Part shown: positions 22,348 to 33,532 of the stretch, piece by piece
Layout of the letters: every line of letters starts with the position of its first letter
Numbering within the stretch: the stretch's first letter is position 1
Source: Chrysaora quinquecirrha
Lineage: Eukaryota > Cnidaria > Scyphozoa > Semaeostomeae > Pelagiidae
Direction: 5' to 3'
DNA length: 64,000 nt
Assembly (NCBI GenBank): GCA_014526335.1
Contig: JACTAT010000049.1
Coordinates: forward strand, 2,292,258 to 2,356,257
The notes under the pieces: model-generated
Told to the model about the DNA's origin: nothing
What the model saw: the letters and a program-made list of their open reading frames with translations, nothing else
The model's database searches: none
Position numbers and translations under genes: made by a program

Positions 22348-22896
22348 ATTTAAGCTAAAAATACAGTGACTTCATCTTGTCTATTCCATAGGCCTAAGTT
22401 ATAAGTATAATATACAAGTATGTATAAACCGCCAAATATTGGATCTTAATTTCTTGGATCTTAATATCTCGGATCTTAATTTCTGGGATCTTAATTTCTC
22501 GGATCTTAATATCTCGGATCTTAATTTCTCGGATTTTAATATCTCGGATCTTGATATCTCAGATCTTGGATCTTGGATCTTGAATCTTAAATTATACCAT
22601 CCCACAAATTTGGTACGAGTTTGGAAAGAAATTGGTACAAATTAGTTTGTACCATCATTGTTAAAATTCGTACCAAATTCGTACAATAGTACAAATTTTC
22701 GAAAATAATTTGGAACAAATATTTGGAGAGGGCCCCTCATTTCTCGCAGGTCTGCTAGTTTCCTGGAAATATGCCCCAAGAGTACGAGGAGAACGAGGAA
22801 AGCCAATATCAATGATCAACTGAGCTCAACCTGAATCAACTCCCAAGCCAAAGGTAGATGTTACACTATTTTAGGTATGACACAATTTAGATAAAA

Positions 22897-23598
22897 ACAT
22901 TGAATTTCATTTGCTGCTGCAGAGGAAGATGAAATTGTGTGCAAACTATATGATTTAAGGGACGTGTGTTGCTTCCTTTATGAAAATTGGTCCTTTCCAA
23001 GAATTCTGTCAAATAATTTATATAAATAGTCATGCAATTGTAAAGAAAAATAGATGATGGTGACAGGATATAAATTATGATAGGTTTAAGGGAAACAGCA
23101 ATTGAGGACTTCAGAAAAAAATGAAGAAAAGACTTTATGTTGGCTTTCAGTTAAGTAGGCTTCAGGTTTCTTCTGAATAAAACATGTTTTGTTCAACTGG
23201 TGACTTTTTGCAACATAGCATAATTTGTTTGTAAGACAATTGAGCTGCTTGACATCACTTACTGGTGCTGTGGGAGCTGCAAGTTGCACTGTAGGGACAT
23301 ATGATCTTAGTGTAACAAGGTTTTCAAACTCAGGTATGAATGCATTTATACCCTTTAGGTGGCAGTGTAGCAGATCTGCTACAAATTATTAGTTCAAAAA
23401 AGAATGATAATCTCCACATTCAAGTTTCTGACCCTTACAACATCATTTGACCCTATAGATTTTGTTCTACCATAAGCTCTTGCGAGTACATATTGCATGA
23501 GGTCTAACTCTCAAGCTTCATGTCCTATTTATCCTCGTCTTTTCCAGCCAAATGATATATTAGAGCTCTCACCACAATCACCCTGGGTAATGTATGTG
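22897..23598. other. Spacer of the inverted-repeat element, left part
   Basis: Between the left arm and the minisatellite. The minus-strand open frame at 23086-23289 has no recognisable features. I see no gene. Confidence 0.5.
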
Positions 23599-24245
23599 CA
23601 GTACAGTGGAGGGTGTGCAGTACGGTGGAGTATGTTCAGTACAGTGGAGGAATATCATAAGTACAGTGGAGGGATACCATCAGTACAGTGGAGGGTATTC
23701 AGTACAGTGGAGGGATATCATCAGTACGGTGGAGAGATATCATCAGTACGGTGGAGGATGTTCAGTACGGTGGAGGGATATCAGCAGTACAGTGGAGGGA
23801 AACCATCAGTACAGTGGAGGGATACCAGAAGTACTGTGGAGGATATTCAGTACTGTGGAGGGATACCATCAGTACAGTGGAGGGATACCATCAGTACAGT
23901 GGAGGGATACCATCAGTATAGCGGAGGATGTTCAGTACGGTGGAGGGATATCATTCAGTACAGTGAAGGATGCTCAGTACTGTGGAGGGATATCAACAGT
24001 ACAGTGGAGGGATACCATCAGTACAGTGGAGGGATACCAGAAGTACTGTGGAGGATATTCAGTACTGTGGAGGGATACCATCAGTACAGTGGAGGGATAT
24101 CAACAGTACAGTGGAGGGATACCATCAGTACAGTGGAGGATATTCAGTATGGTGGAGGGATATCATAAGTACGGCGGACGGATATCATCAGTACAGTTGA
24201 GGATGTTCAGTACAGAGGAGGGATATCATCAGTACAGTGGAGGAC
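23599..24245 (+). repeat. 22-bp minisatellite (CAGTACAGTGGAGGGATACC)
   Basis: About 30 imperfect copies of a unit reading roughly CAGTACAGTGGAGGGATACC plus AT. Because the unit is not a multiple of three, all forward frames remain open for long stretches and encode repetitive SGGIPSVQWRD-type peptide. I regard those frames as artefacts of the repeat. Confidence 0.9.
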
Positions 24246-24959
24246 TTTCCAAATTTCTGCACGAGTCCGAGTTTTCTACAACTATGTATTGAAAGAACTT
24301 TCTCTGTCAGATTTGTACCCCTAAATACTATCTACATCGAAGGGCCATTCAATCTTCAAAATTTTGTAGGAGAATTTTAGGAAAACAAAAGGATTTTTAA
24401 GGGATTTATATGAAAACAAAAAGTTTTCAAGCTAGATTGCACGAGATTTTAATAAAGGAATGAATTGCCACTCGATGTGGTAAACACAACTTGTATCAAT
24501 CGAATTTTCTTTATGTAACTATCCTAATTAACTGTAAAAACTCAGATCCAACAGCAAAAATCTCCAATAATTCATTTAGAACTTACAAACAACACGTTCA
24601 TTTCATTCCTTCAAAAACTCAAACAAACTAATGAAATTCATCACATCAATTCCATCTCTTTGATATCGATTCTATCCTTTAATTTCCGTCTTCTATTTAA
24701 ATCTCCTATTACAAATCTATCGGATTAAATCTCAATCACTTGCCCCAAACTTCCTTTGACATTGGAGGTTTACGTTTTAATCACCCTCTTCTGTAATTCT
24801 AATTGAAAGAAAGGACCATTTATCTCCCATCTGATATGTCTCCTATATATACTACAATCATTAGTAGAAAGTGCCATAAAAGACGGCCTTCTTGCCTTCC
24901 AAAAGATTTTTTCCTCTCCTAATTTAAATATACAGCCAGAAGTTGATTCTCTCGTTTGT
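24246..24959. other. Spacer of the inverted-repeat element, right part
   Basis: Pyrimidine-rich, AT-rich sequence with no coding frame of note and no recognised repeat. Confidence 0.5.
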
Positions 24960-25304
24960 TTTTATCTAAATTGTGCCATACCTAAAATAGTGTAAAGGCG
25001 GGATTACACTATCATCTCTAGGTACAAGTTGCTTCACATTTTTTCTGTGATGACAAACAGCGAGAGAATGCGATAGTGTAAGGTGCTTGTAGTTGCGCGT
25101 TGGAGGTGATAAAACCAAGTTTTTTAATCCATCTCGCGGCATTTCAATTTGATTGCTGATCAAATTTTTATAAATACCTGCAAGTTTTTCAAAGAAGCCG
25201 ACATTTTTGGCGCGCGATTCAGGGCAGTGTTGGCGCCTAAATTTCTTCTGAAACATTCAAGATTGCTACTGACGACTGTGAGGGGCCTATAGAATTGTGA
25301 GAGA

Positions 25305-26660
25305 ATGGAGTTTCAGTCTCATCAATTTACCAGTAATCTTTTTGAAGAGCACTTGCAGAGAAGACAACAAGAACAGCGGTTTCATTCACAAAGGTGAGTT
25401 ATGGATTGGTACCTATATTCAGCAAATTTCAGAAACTTAATAAAATCTCAAATTTAATTAGGCCGGCCTGGCCTAACTTCAACCAAGCTGGCTTTATTCA
25501 TCATCCCTTGAGCAAATACATAGGCTATACATTAATATAGGGTAAACTGGGGTAATTTGGGACACATGATCTAGTGCCGAATACTGGTAAGTGTCTAAAA
25601 CCTACTTTGGGCCCATTTCGTTTACCATCTCAATTTTTATTTTAGTCAAGAACAAGAAGGTTATTACGAAGAAGAATTAAGGGAGGAAACACAAGAAGGG
25701 ACTCAAGAAAATGCATTTAAAGTACTGCCAAATCAAGTACCTCCCGTTCCACCAGTGGAACTGGTGAAACCTGTCACAAAAAGGACTAGAAAAACGAAGG
25801 AAATTAAATATGATTGGCAAAATGAAGTTGTGGATAAACTTGTAGCTTTGTGGGAAGATGAACAATTGTTATATGATGTGAAACATCCTATGTACCATAT
25901 TAAGGAGAAAAGAAGAAATTGCATCACCAACATCATTTCAGCTTTATCTGAAATGGAAGTTGAGCCACTTCCATCATATGATGAAGTACAAAGAAAATTG
26001 AATGCTCTCAGGTCATACTATGTGGCTGAGAAAAATAAAACAGAGCAGTCAAGAGTTAGTGGTGCTGGTTCTGGTGATATATACCAGAGCAAGAGGCAGT
26101 TTTACGATGCTCTGTCATTTTCATCAGACAATGTAACACCACGTCCTACAGTTTCAAATATAGGCACCAAAAGAGCTGCAGCTGAAGAGAATTCTGCCTA
26201 TTCAATAGATAACAAACCTTCCAGCAAATCTGCCTAGCAAATGGAAATAAATAAAACAAATCAGTTGATTGAAACAGCTATTTATGTTTTGAGCAAACCA
26301 AAAGAAAATCCAAAAAAAGTTGAGAAAACACTGTCAGCTGATCATGTTTTTGGGGATATGATTGTAAAGATGTTGGAAACCATCAATGAAGGAGAAAGCA
26401 AGGATTTTTTGAAAATGGAAATTCAACGCCTGATATTTGAGACCAAGTATAGGGGAGGAGCAAAGCACATGTTTGCACAAATGCATCAACATCAACAGAG
26501 AAATGCTGGCATGCACTCAAGAATGCAATCTCCACAGAATGGAGTAGGGCTCAGACATGAGCCTTACCAAACACCTTCATATGGTAGCAATTCACCCCAA
26601 ACTCCATTTCGTTCAGTATCAAGATGCTCTAGTAACAACAGTGACATACTTGAACTATAA
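25305..26660 (+). pseudogene. Harbinger MADF (Myb/SANT-like) accessory protein
   Basis: Exon 1 25305-25393 starts at ATG inside the terminal repeat and ends at a GTGAGT donor. Exon 2 begins at 25646 after a T-rich tract ending TTTTAG, and the phase fits. It reads through a MADF domain (W..E.VDKLVALWEDEQLLYDV.HP.Y, about residues 65-150). The frame is cut by a single TAG at 26235-26237 but stays open in the same frame to 26660. This downstream part holds a BESS-like helical segment (HVFGDMIVKMLETI) and a Q/H-rich tail. In Harbingers this protein brings the transposase to the nucleus and to the ends (established). Read-through would give about 366 residues. The TAG is either a nonsense mutation or a sequencing error. 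Confidence 0.8.
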
Positions 26661-26823
26661 ACAAAGAAACTATAACTTTGGTTCAAATATCATGTGTTTT
26701 GGGCTTTGTAAGTTGATTAAATCGATTATAAGTTGATTAAATGTATTTTCATGAAACATTTCAATCAAAACAAACATATACATTTCTAAAATAAGAAAAT
26801 TCATGAGAATTGAAAAAATACTG

Positions 26824-28410
26824 TTAAGTGGTTGCAGTAAGACATTTCCATTGCCAGGGTACTTGTCCTGGGCCATAAAAATGATCTGCAAAGATATCTC
26901 GATATTCTTCAGCTGTTTTTTTTTCTGGTTATTTCCATGTCTCCTTGGTGGCAAAGCTTTAAAATTAGAACCAGTTGTTTGTTTTCTCCATTGACCTTCA
27001 ATTATATGATCTCCTTCAACTTCATCAGCAAATCCACTTGGTGTATAGGACTCAGGTGATTTTGTTCTCAACAAGTTATGGAGCACCAATGATGCCAAAA
27101 CTACTTTTGTGGCTGTGTCTGGACATAAATTGATCTTAGTAGAGAATATCCTAAAAACACTGGTCAATATGCCAAATGCATTTTCTATTACTCTTCTGAA
27201 ACGTGAAAGTCTATAGTTGAAGACTCTTTTCCTGTCTGTTAATGCTCTGTCAGGGTATGGTTTCAGGCAGTGTGTTGTTAGTGGAAAAGCATTGTCACCA
27301 ACAAAAACAAAGGGTAAACTCTCTTCAACAGTAAAGGTTCCCATACAGGATCCATTGACTTTGGCAAAGATCTTGGTGCTGGGAGATTCAGGGCACCTTG
27401 TGATAGCAGTTTCCAAAGTTCAGAGTTTTTGTAAACGCCTCCATCACTGATTCTGCCTTGACACCCAACATCTGCAAATACAAATTTGTAATCAAAGTCA
27501 ACAAGTGCCATCAGAACAATGCTATAAAAGCCTTTGGAGTTGTAGAAGCTGGCCCCTGAATCTTTTGGATGGTATATTGATATGTGCTTCCCATCTGTGG
27601 CAACAAATGCATTTGGAAATTGCCAACGTTCTTCTGTGCCTTATGCAAGCTTCATCCATTCGTTCTCTGTATTTGGGCAAGTGAAAAATTCATCTTTCAG
27701 TGCATTATAAATTCCATCACATACCTTTGGAATAAATTTGCTGATTGTGGACTCATGTATTCTGAATTGATATTGTAAGCTATTGTAGCTTTCACCTGTA
27801 GCAAGAAACCTAAGTGTCACTGCTAATTTCTCCTCTGGGCTTATAGGCTTTTGTAGGTGGGTAGTTTGTCCTTCAATGGATGGACGAATTTTGAACAAGA
27901 GCATCTGTACAAAAATGTTATAAAAAAATTTTAATCAAAGAAAATTTAATTCTGATTAATAATAAATTCTTTACTGGGTGAAAATGAAAACCGTGTTTGG
28001 TACTACCTAGCTAAGCTATAAGATAAAACACCTAAGCACAGAGAGAGATCAGAAAAATAAATATGGACCTGTACATTAATGTTATTGATAACTCTATAAA
28101 CCTTAGCATTTATTCATGAATACATGATTATCTATAAACATTATAATAAAAAAATATTAATCCTAACCTCAAACGTTTCTGTATTCATTCTCATAAACCT
28201 TCTGTAATCCCCTCTGTCTGCCAATTTTAACTCCTTTACCAAGTTTGTGTACAAACTTTTATTATCACGTTCAGCTAACCATGGTTTTACCCAATAAACT
28301 CTTTTTTTCCTGTTTTTTTTCTTCTGCATATTCAATGCACAACACAGCAAAATAGCATCCACAGCCTTCTCTCTTTTGTCATAACTCGACTCGATACTCT
28401 GAAACTCCAT
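26824..28410 (-). pseudogene. Harbinger DDE transposase (DDE_Tnp_4)
   Basis: Exon 1 28168-28410 starts at ATG within the right terminal repeat and ends at a GTTAGG donor; exon 2 starts at 27904 after TGTACAG, in phase. It runs through a helix-turn-helix (LRFLATGESYNSLQYQFRI) to the catalytic core: FVATDGKHI (first Asp), DVGCQGRISDGGVY (second Asp), FVFVGDNAFPL and VIENAFGIL (final Glu). Lesions: a stop near 27648, a frameshift near 27340 and another in an A-run near 26920. After that shift the frame ends in PWQWKCL-like sequence and a stop at 26824. Length without lesions would be about 430 residues, normal for the family. Inactive as read. Confidence 0.85.
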
Positions 28411-29681
28411 TCTCTCACAATTCTATAGGCCCCTCACAGTCGTCAGTGGCAATCTTGAATGTTTCAGAAGAAACTTACGCGCCAACGCTGCCCTGAATCA
28501 TGCGCCAAAAATGTCGGCTCCTTTAAAAAACTTGTATAGATTTAAAAAAAATTGATCAGCAATCAAATTGAAATGCCGCGAGATGGATTAAAAAACTTGG
28601 TTTTATCACCTCCAACGCGCAACTACAAGCAACTTTTACCGCACCTTACACTATCACATCCTCTCGCTGTTTGTCATCACAGAAAAAATTTGAAGCAACT
28701 TGTACCTAGAGATGATAGTGTAATCCTGCCTTAACATCTACCTTTGGCTTGGGAGTTGATTCAAGTTAAGCTCAGTTGATCATTCATATTGGCTTTCCTC
28801 GCTCTCCTCGTACTCTTGGGGCATATTTCCAGGAAAATAGCAGACCTGTGAGGAATGATGGGCCCTCTCCAAATATTTGTTCCAAATTATTTTCGAAAAT
28901 TCGTACTATTGTACGAATTTGGTACGAATTTTAACAATGATGGTACAAACTAATTTGTACCAATTTCTTTCCAAACTCGTACCAAATTTGTACTAAACTT
29001 GTTTCAATTCGTACCAAATTGGTACAAAATTCGTTTCACGTTTGTTCCCTTATTCATTCCAAATCATTCCAAATTCAAACCGAATTTGTTTCAATCCAAT
29101 TGAAATTCCTCCACAACTCAATCCAAAATTCATTTAAACTTTAATCCAGTTGTGGTCTACAGGTTGTTATAAATTGGCATCTGCTTTGCTTAGCATGACA
29201 TCTGAAATTGTTTTAAACTAACATAGTTGCACATTTAACTACAGCACTCCAAAGTCAGCCTCTTACCACATTTGAAATTCATCCCGGGTTGAGCTTCATC
29301 TTGGCCTGTGGTCAAAGCCCTCATATCGCAAAATTATTTTACTTGATTGAAACTCAACCCAGGAAGCATCCTTTAACTGAAATGTGTTAGTTTTAGGCCT
29401 GCTAAATTTTTTCTGAATAATGAAATAAGCACTAATGTGCAGAAAAGCCGTACACGCTTTGGTGGTATATCTATTGTTTTTGTGGAAACATCCATTGTAA
29501 AAAACCTTTTGTTTCAATAAAAATTTTGTATGCTTTTTCGAGAGGTGAAATGCCAGAAATTACTCTAATTTCAAGATTGTTACCAAGCTCTTAAAATTTT
29601 ATCTAAAGTACAGGTTATGGTTAAAAAATTAATAAATATGTAAATCAATATTATAAATATAGCAAGCAAGAGCAAATTATA

Positions 29682-30009
29682 GCTAAAATCTAAAACTGTA
29701 AGTTTAGTCATATTTCCGATTAAATTTGTAAGTTCCTTTTTGTTTTCTTTTGACTTTTCGGCACTTTGAATTTATGAATTTGTTTTTGTTTTTTATTCTT
29801 TCAAAATTGTCTTGAACTTTTTCCGTGCTTGATTTAATATGACATTGAATTGCCAAGGCAATAAAGCACATTGCTCTCTGAGGGATTCTTTGTATTTTCT
29901 CTTCCCTCTGTGGATCCTTCATTCAGATAATTCCTCTTTTGAGAAAAGTCGGATGAGCTTTGATCTTATGAACACACTGCATTTATTGATATTGCCTTTT
30001 TCTCCTCCT
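29682..30009. other. No confident gene
   Basis: A minus-strand 72-residue lysine-rich frame (29704-29922) reads like protein (KDPQREEKIQRIPQRA) but I do not know the family. It may be what remains of the gene that the inverted-repeat element split, though I cannot show continuity with the kinase. Confidence 0.3.
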
Positions 30010-30921
30010 TGTTCTTCACAGGCTATCTTTAAATCACGGAATACGGAATCCAGAATGCGGAATGCGGACTGCGGAATGCGGAATCCGAAAAATGGAATAA
30101 GAAATACCCTCTTTTGATGATAATAGGTCTGGAATGCTAGGTTTATAAGATAGAAAAAGCAAGACATATTGACAATATTGTATGGTGTTTTGAATTGTCA
30201 TGACAAATCAAACAGAACAGAATGTCGAGTTCAACAAAACATAGCGATTGTATAATACAAGAATTCCACTTTCAATGTTAGAAATGAGACAGATTAACAT
30301 TTTGGCAGTCATCACTACACAAGTCTTTACATATGCTTAGTTTGGTTGTGGACATAGTTGGGGGACAGGGTGGGGGATGTAGCCCAAAGCGCATCAAATT
30401 TAGGAAAAAAAACTCCAACAATTAATCAACTTAAGCATCCAGAAGCAGGATTTGTGCGCTTTTGATTATTCATGAGGGCGTGGCATAAAGCATCGAACGA
30501 CTTCTCAACGTAGGAGACATCTTTCTAACTTCAATTTTTTGCTCATTAAAGGCATTTCCATAGACCACTTATACGTCTCTGCCTCTTTCTAACCTATTAG
30601 AAAGTTAGTGTTAGGATGACCTTACGTAGATACTATTGCTCAAACTTGCACTCAATCTTGAAATAATGCATATTTCTTTACTTTTTCCTCCTCCTGGCTG
30701 ATTTCAATTAACGTATAATTACTTTATCTTCAAGTGGAATTCATATTTATTCAACGATTACAATTCTTTGTATAATCAGCAGTTGTGTTTATGATGTGTT
30801 TTGTAAAACATTAAAATACATGCAAACATTTTAATATAAAGAATTCATGGCATTGATGGTGTCCATCCAAACTCTGAGTACAAGCGAAGACGATGTGCTG
30901 GTTGTAGAAAATTTATAAACT
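30010..30921 (+). repeat. Dispersed repeat unit A, copy 2
   Basis: Same orientation as 9340-10334 and about as long, with a shorter GGAATGCGG minisatellite at 30038-30095. Matching landmarks include GTATGGTGTTTTGAATT, CATCACTACA and the end AGAAAATTTAT. The flanks of the two copies differ, so this is a dispersed repeat and not part of one long duplication. Confidence 0.7.
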
Positions 30922-31780
30922 CTAAGATAAAAACTGCTGTTACATTGCTTATATCCAAACAATCCTATTACATTTGCAACTCTGGATTAGGTTTCTTTTA
31001 AAAGAATTACATTAAACTTCGGGAGAATTATTTGGCTTGGATTGGTCTGGAAACTTTAATAAAATAAAATAATTTGAAGGAGACCAGTCAGCTCTGATGT
31101 CAAAATTCAGAAAACGTACAGCTCCCACAACTTATGAACCTGAGCGTCTGGATATCAAAATTTGCATTTCTGCACGAATTTCAAACCCTGCATTAAATGG
31201 CGCTGCATGTGGTTTTCTTACATGTTAAAATTGATGGGTAAAATAGCTCATAAGAATGTGGGAATCTACTTCACCTTAGGTTCAGGAGAAGCCATTAGCA
31301 ATAACTTTTGTTTAAAAGCGAGTGCCGCAGCTTATTCTGAATATAAGAATGCCCCTTGGAACAGAAAAACTAAAGTGCTGTGGTACGGAATTTTGCTTTT
31401 ATCGCATGCTAACAAATATTATTTTTGCAAAACACCACCATCACGAGTTGATTAAGATACAAAGAGAGCGGATCTTACTTAAATCCCTTTCGATATTGAT
31501 TACACATTGTACTCGTCAATACATTTCAAGCATAGACATATTGATTCACGAAATGATATCTTAATTGGCTATCTTATTCCGTATAATAGTTTGATCATTA
31601 TCCCAATAATAGTTTTAGCCGTTATTACATTGGATTATTCATCCTTCACTTAGTTGGTAGAAATAAATACCTTTCGGAGTACAGATTACGTAAATAAATA
31701 AAATACCACTTGAAACACCGTGTGGGAAGAGATTGGGAAAAGGAGTGTTTTTAAAGCATGTTGGCAAAGGGTGATGGAAG
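30922..31780. other. No gene seen
   Basis: AT-rich. The plus-strand frames at 31162-31455 and 31322-31564 overlap each other and have no domain. At 31730-31785 a plus-strand frame ending EECRVFK-like runs up to a stop just before kinase copy 3 and may be its remote 5' end. Confidence 0.4.
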
Positions 31781-31785
31781 AGTAA

Positions 31786-33525
31786 AGCCTTCCTAAGCCA
31801 AAGCGTAAAGCTATCGATGGACAAGGACTTGAAAACCTTCAACAATTTTGCTGGCAGGATGTTTCTGCTATTGAAACAATCGGAACTGGAAGTTTTGGTT
31901 CTGTTGTTTTGGCGGAGTACAGAGGTGAGCGTGTTGTTTTAAAGCAACCATTCAGGACTGATGGAAATGACAGAGAGTTTTTGAAAGAGGCAAGGCTGCT
32001 GAATGACGTGAAGGGCCATGAAAATGTTGCTGAGTTCAAGGGAGTTTTTTTCAACAACTTTGCAATTATGCAAGAGTATGTCAGCTTCTCCTTTGCCCCT
32101 TTCGGGGACCAGACAATTGCCAGTTCACTTTCCAGATTTTTGGCTCATGTTGATCAAAAGTACGACTTTGAACATGTATCAGAGTTAAAGTTGCAGATCT
32201 GATAAATGGTTTATCATATCTTCAGCAACGGGATATCGTCCACCCTGATCTTAAACCAGCGAATATCTTGGTTAGTAATCAACATCTACTCTGTAAAGAT
32301 GGAACTGCCTTCTTGGACAAATGGAATTCAGCGCTAAAGCCTGTAGTATGCAAGCTGACCGATTTCGGTGAAAGTAGATCGAGACTAATTCAAACACAGA
32401 CTTAACTGGCATCAAAAGTTGCTCATGTGGACAGAGGTAGTACTGTATACATGGCACCTGAAATCCTGCTAAAAAGACTGAGAATAGCATCTGAGAATCT
32501 TGATATTTTAAAGGCAGCAGACATGTGGGCACTTGGAATGTGTATATTCGTTATAACAAATCCAGATAAACCTTACCCATTTTATGATGAAATAAACAAA
32601 TCTCTGGATGGATTTAGCTTCACAGATAGCAGAGAGGCCCTAGAGGATATTGCCATCAAAGTCTACAAAATACGAAAAGATGCAAGCTATAACTCGGTGG
32701 TCTTTGGTCAATCTATCCAAGTTATTAACATCTCACGAGGAAACAAAACGAATCACATCTGTGACCAAAGCTTCCGACACATTTGAGTCCATCAAGAGAC
32801 GGGTGAGACCAATCATTTTCAATCTAGAAGTGCACCAAGGCAGTGCAGTTGAAAAGAAATGCGAAGAAGCTGCAAAAAGAATACAGTCAGGCCTTCCTCC
32901 TTCTATCACTGATGTTGCTAATGATGGAACAAACGCATGTGTTTTTCTGGCCTTAAAATTGTGCGACGAACTCTGTAGAGAGATCGATCAAAGCTTAATG
33001 AATAAAGGACAACAAATAACAGAATTCGGTGCGAATTGCGGCCTCAACAACTAACATAATAAGTCAGAATCCATCTTTACTTAATCCATTAAGAAAAAAA
33101 GTGCAATCTATTCAGCCATTGATTGAAAGGCCCTGATGAGTAGTCATGGTCACTTGCCTTTGCACGTTGAATTGACAGAAGAACTGCCTTTTGTGGATAG
33201 TATATTGAGTGAAGCAGGACGGAATAATCTTGCAAAGTGTTTGGAAAAGCTCATTGGAGAAAAAAGCTCTTTTCTCTCTGTTTATACATTCGAGCCCTAC
33301 AGCATAGCAATAGGCAAAATAGGAAAGAATGTGTTTTTTGCAGACACCCATTCCGTGCCAAATACATCTGGAGGAAATGGAAATGCTCATATAAGGTTAT
33401 ACGATTCTTCAGATCCATCAACAATCACAACAGTTTGTCTCTGGCTTTGGTCGAGGATAGCTAACTGTGGGATGGCAACTGATACAGCTCAATCTCTTGC
33501 AGTTTTGTCACAGAAAACTTCTTGA
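31786..33525 (+). pseudogene. Protein-kinase pseudogene, copy 3 (longest)
   Basis: Plus-strand copy with a leader of PKPKRKAIDGQGLENL, then GTGSFGSVVLAEYRG, VVLKQ, LKEARLLNDVKGHENV, catalytic loop IVHPDLKPANIL (Arg of HRD replaced, Asp kept), LTDFGES, YMAPEIL and the C-lobe. It shares the frameshift near 32190 with copy 2, and the TAA (here at 32403-32405) with copies 1 and 2. Its own lesions include a shift near 33030. The C-terminal part (33136-33525) extends beyond the other copies as FADTHSVPNTSGGNGNA..LWLWSRI, a D-x-H-S..GNGNA pattern that recalls the His-containing end of some papain-fold proteases; that is a weak inference. I do not recognise the full architecture. Confidence 0.8.
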
Positions 33526-33532
33526 TCATTGA

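Larger units (their letters stand above)
21613..22603. mobile_element. 991-bp MULE-type MITE with 9-bp target duplication
   Basis: The element is flanked by ACAAATTTG at 21604-21612 and 22604-22612, and the empty site is visible in the other arm near 28985. Termini are perfect inverted repeats starting GGGATGGTATAATTTAAG, followed by short tandem units of AAGATCCGAGATATT type (21640-21836 left; 22437-22575 right, inverted). A 9-bp target duplication and long, repeat-rich ends fit the Mutator superfamily (established). No transposase is encoded. The interior carries a tRNA-like segment and a perfect palindrome. The frames through the terminal repeats (21578-21871, 22399-22645) are repeat artefacts. 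Confidence 0.85.
20914..22896 (+). repeat. Left arm of ~983-bp inverted repeat
   Basis: This arm is the reverse complement of 24960-29681 once the inserted elements are removed: the left arm less the 991-bp MITE and its 9-bp duplication, and the right arm less Harbinger and its TAA, both come to about 983 bp. Landmarks shared by the arms are TAGCAAGCAAGAGCAAATTATA at the outer end, GAGCTTCATC / CCCGGGTTGAG, a run of GGTACGAATT motifs, and CTACCTTTGGCTTGGGAG near the inner end. It begins exactly where the kinase copy 2 frame is cut. Confidence 0.85.
24996..28731. mobile_element. PIF/Harbinger DNA transposon, 3.7 kb
   Basis: Flanked by TAA at 24993-24995 and 28732-28734, the three-base target duplication typical of Harbinger elements (established). 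Terminal inverted repeats are unusually long, 24996-25316 and 28399-28731, beginning AGGCGGGATTACACTATC (left) and AGGCAGGATTACACTATC (right). Two convergent genes are inside: a MADF/Myb-like DNA-binding protein on the plus strand and the DDE transposase on the minus strand, the standard two-gene Harbinger layout. Both have lesions, so the copy is probably immobile now. The few lesions suggest a fairly recent insertion. Confidence 0.9.
24960..29681 (-). repeat. Right arm of ~983-bp inverted repeat, split by Harbinger
   Basis: Reverse complement of 20914-22896 in two pieces, 24960-24995 and 28732-29681, with the Harbinger transposon between them. The crossover is exact: GGTAGATGTTACACTATTTT on the left arm equals the joined complement across the insertion once one TAA is removed. 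Outer end at 29681. I find no clear target duplication flanking the two outer ends. Confidence 0.85.

Noticed and set aside
21578..22645. Frames rich in KIRDIKIREI or DLNISDLN repeats
   Set aside because: They translate the terminal arrays of the MULE-type MITE and appear on both strands.
23497..24292. Long overlapping plus-strand frames of 223 and 232 residues
   Set aside because: They translate the 22-bp minisatellite in different frames; the peptide repeats are a by-product of the repeat length.
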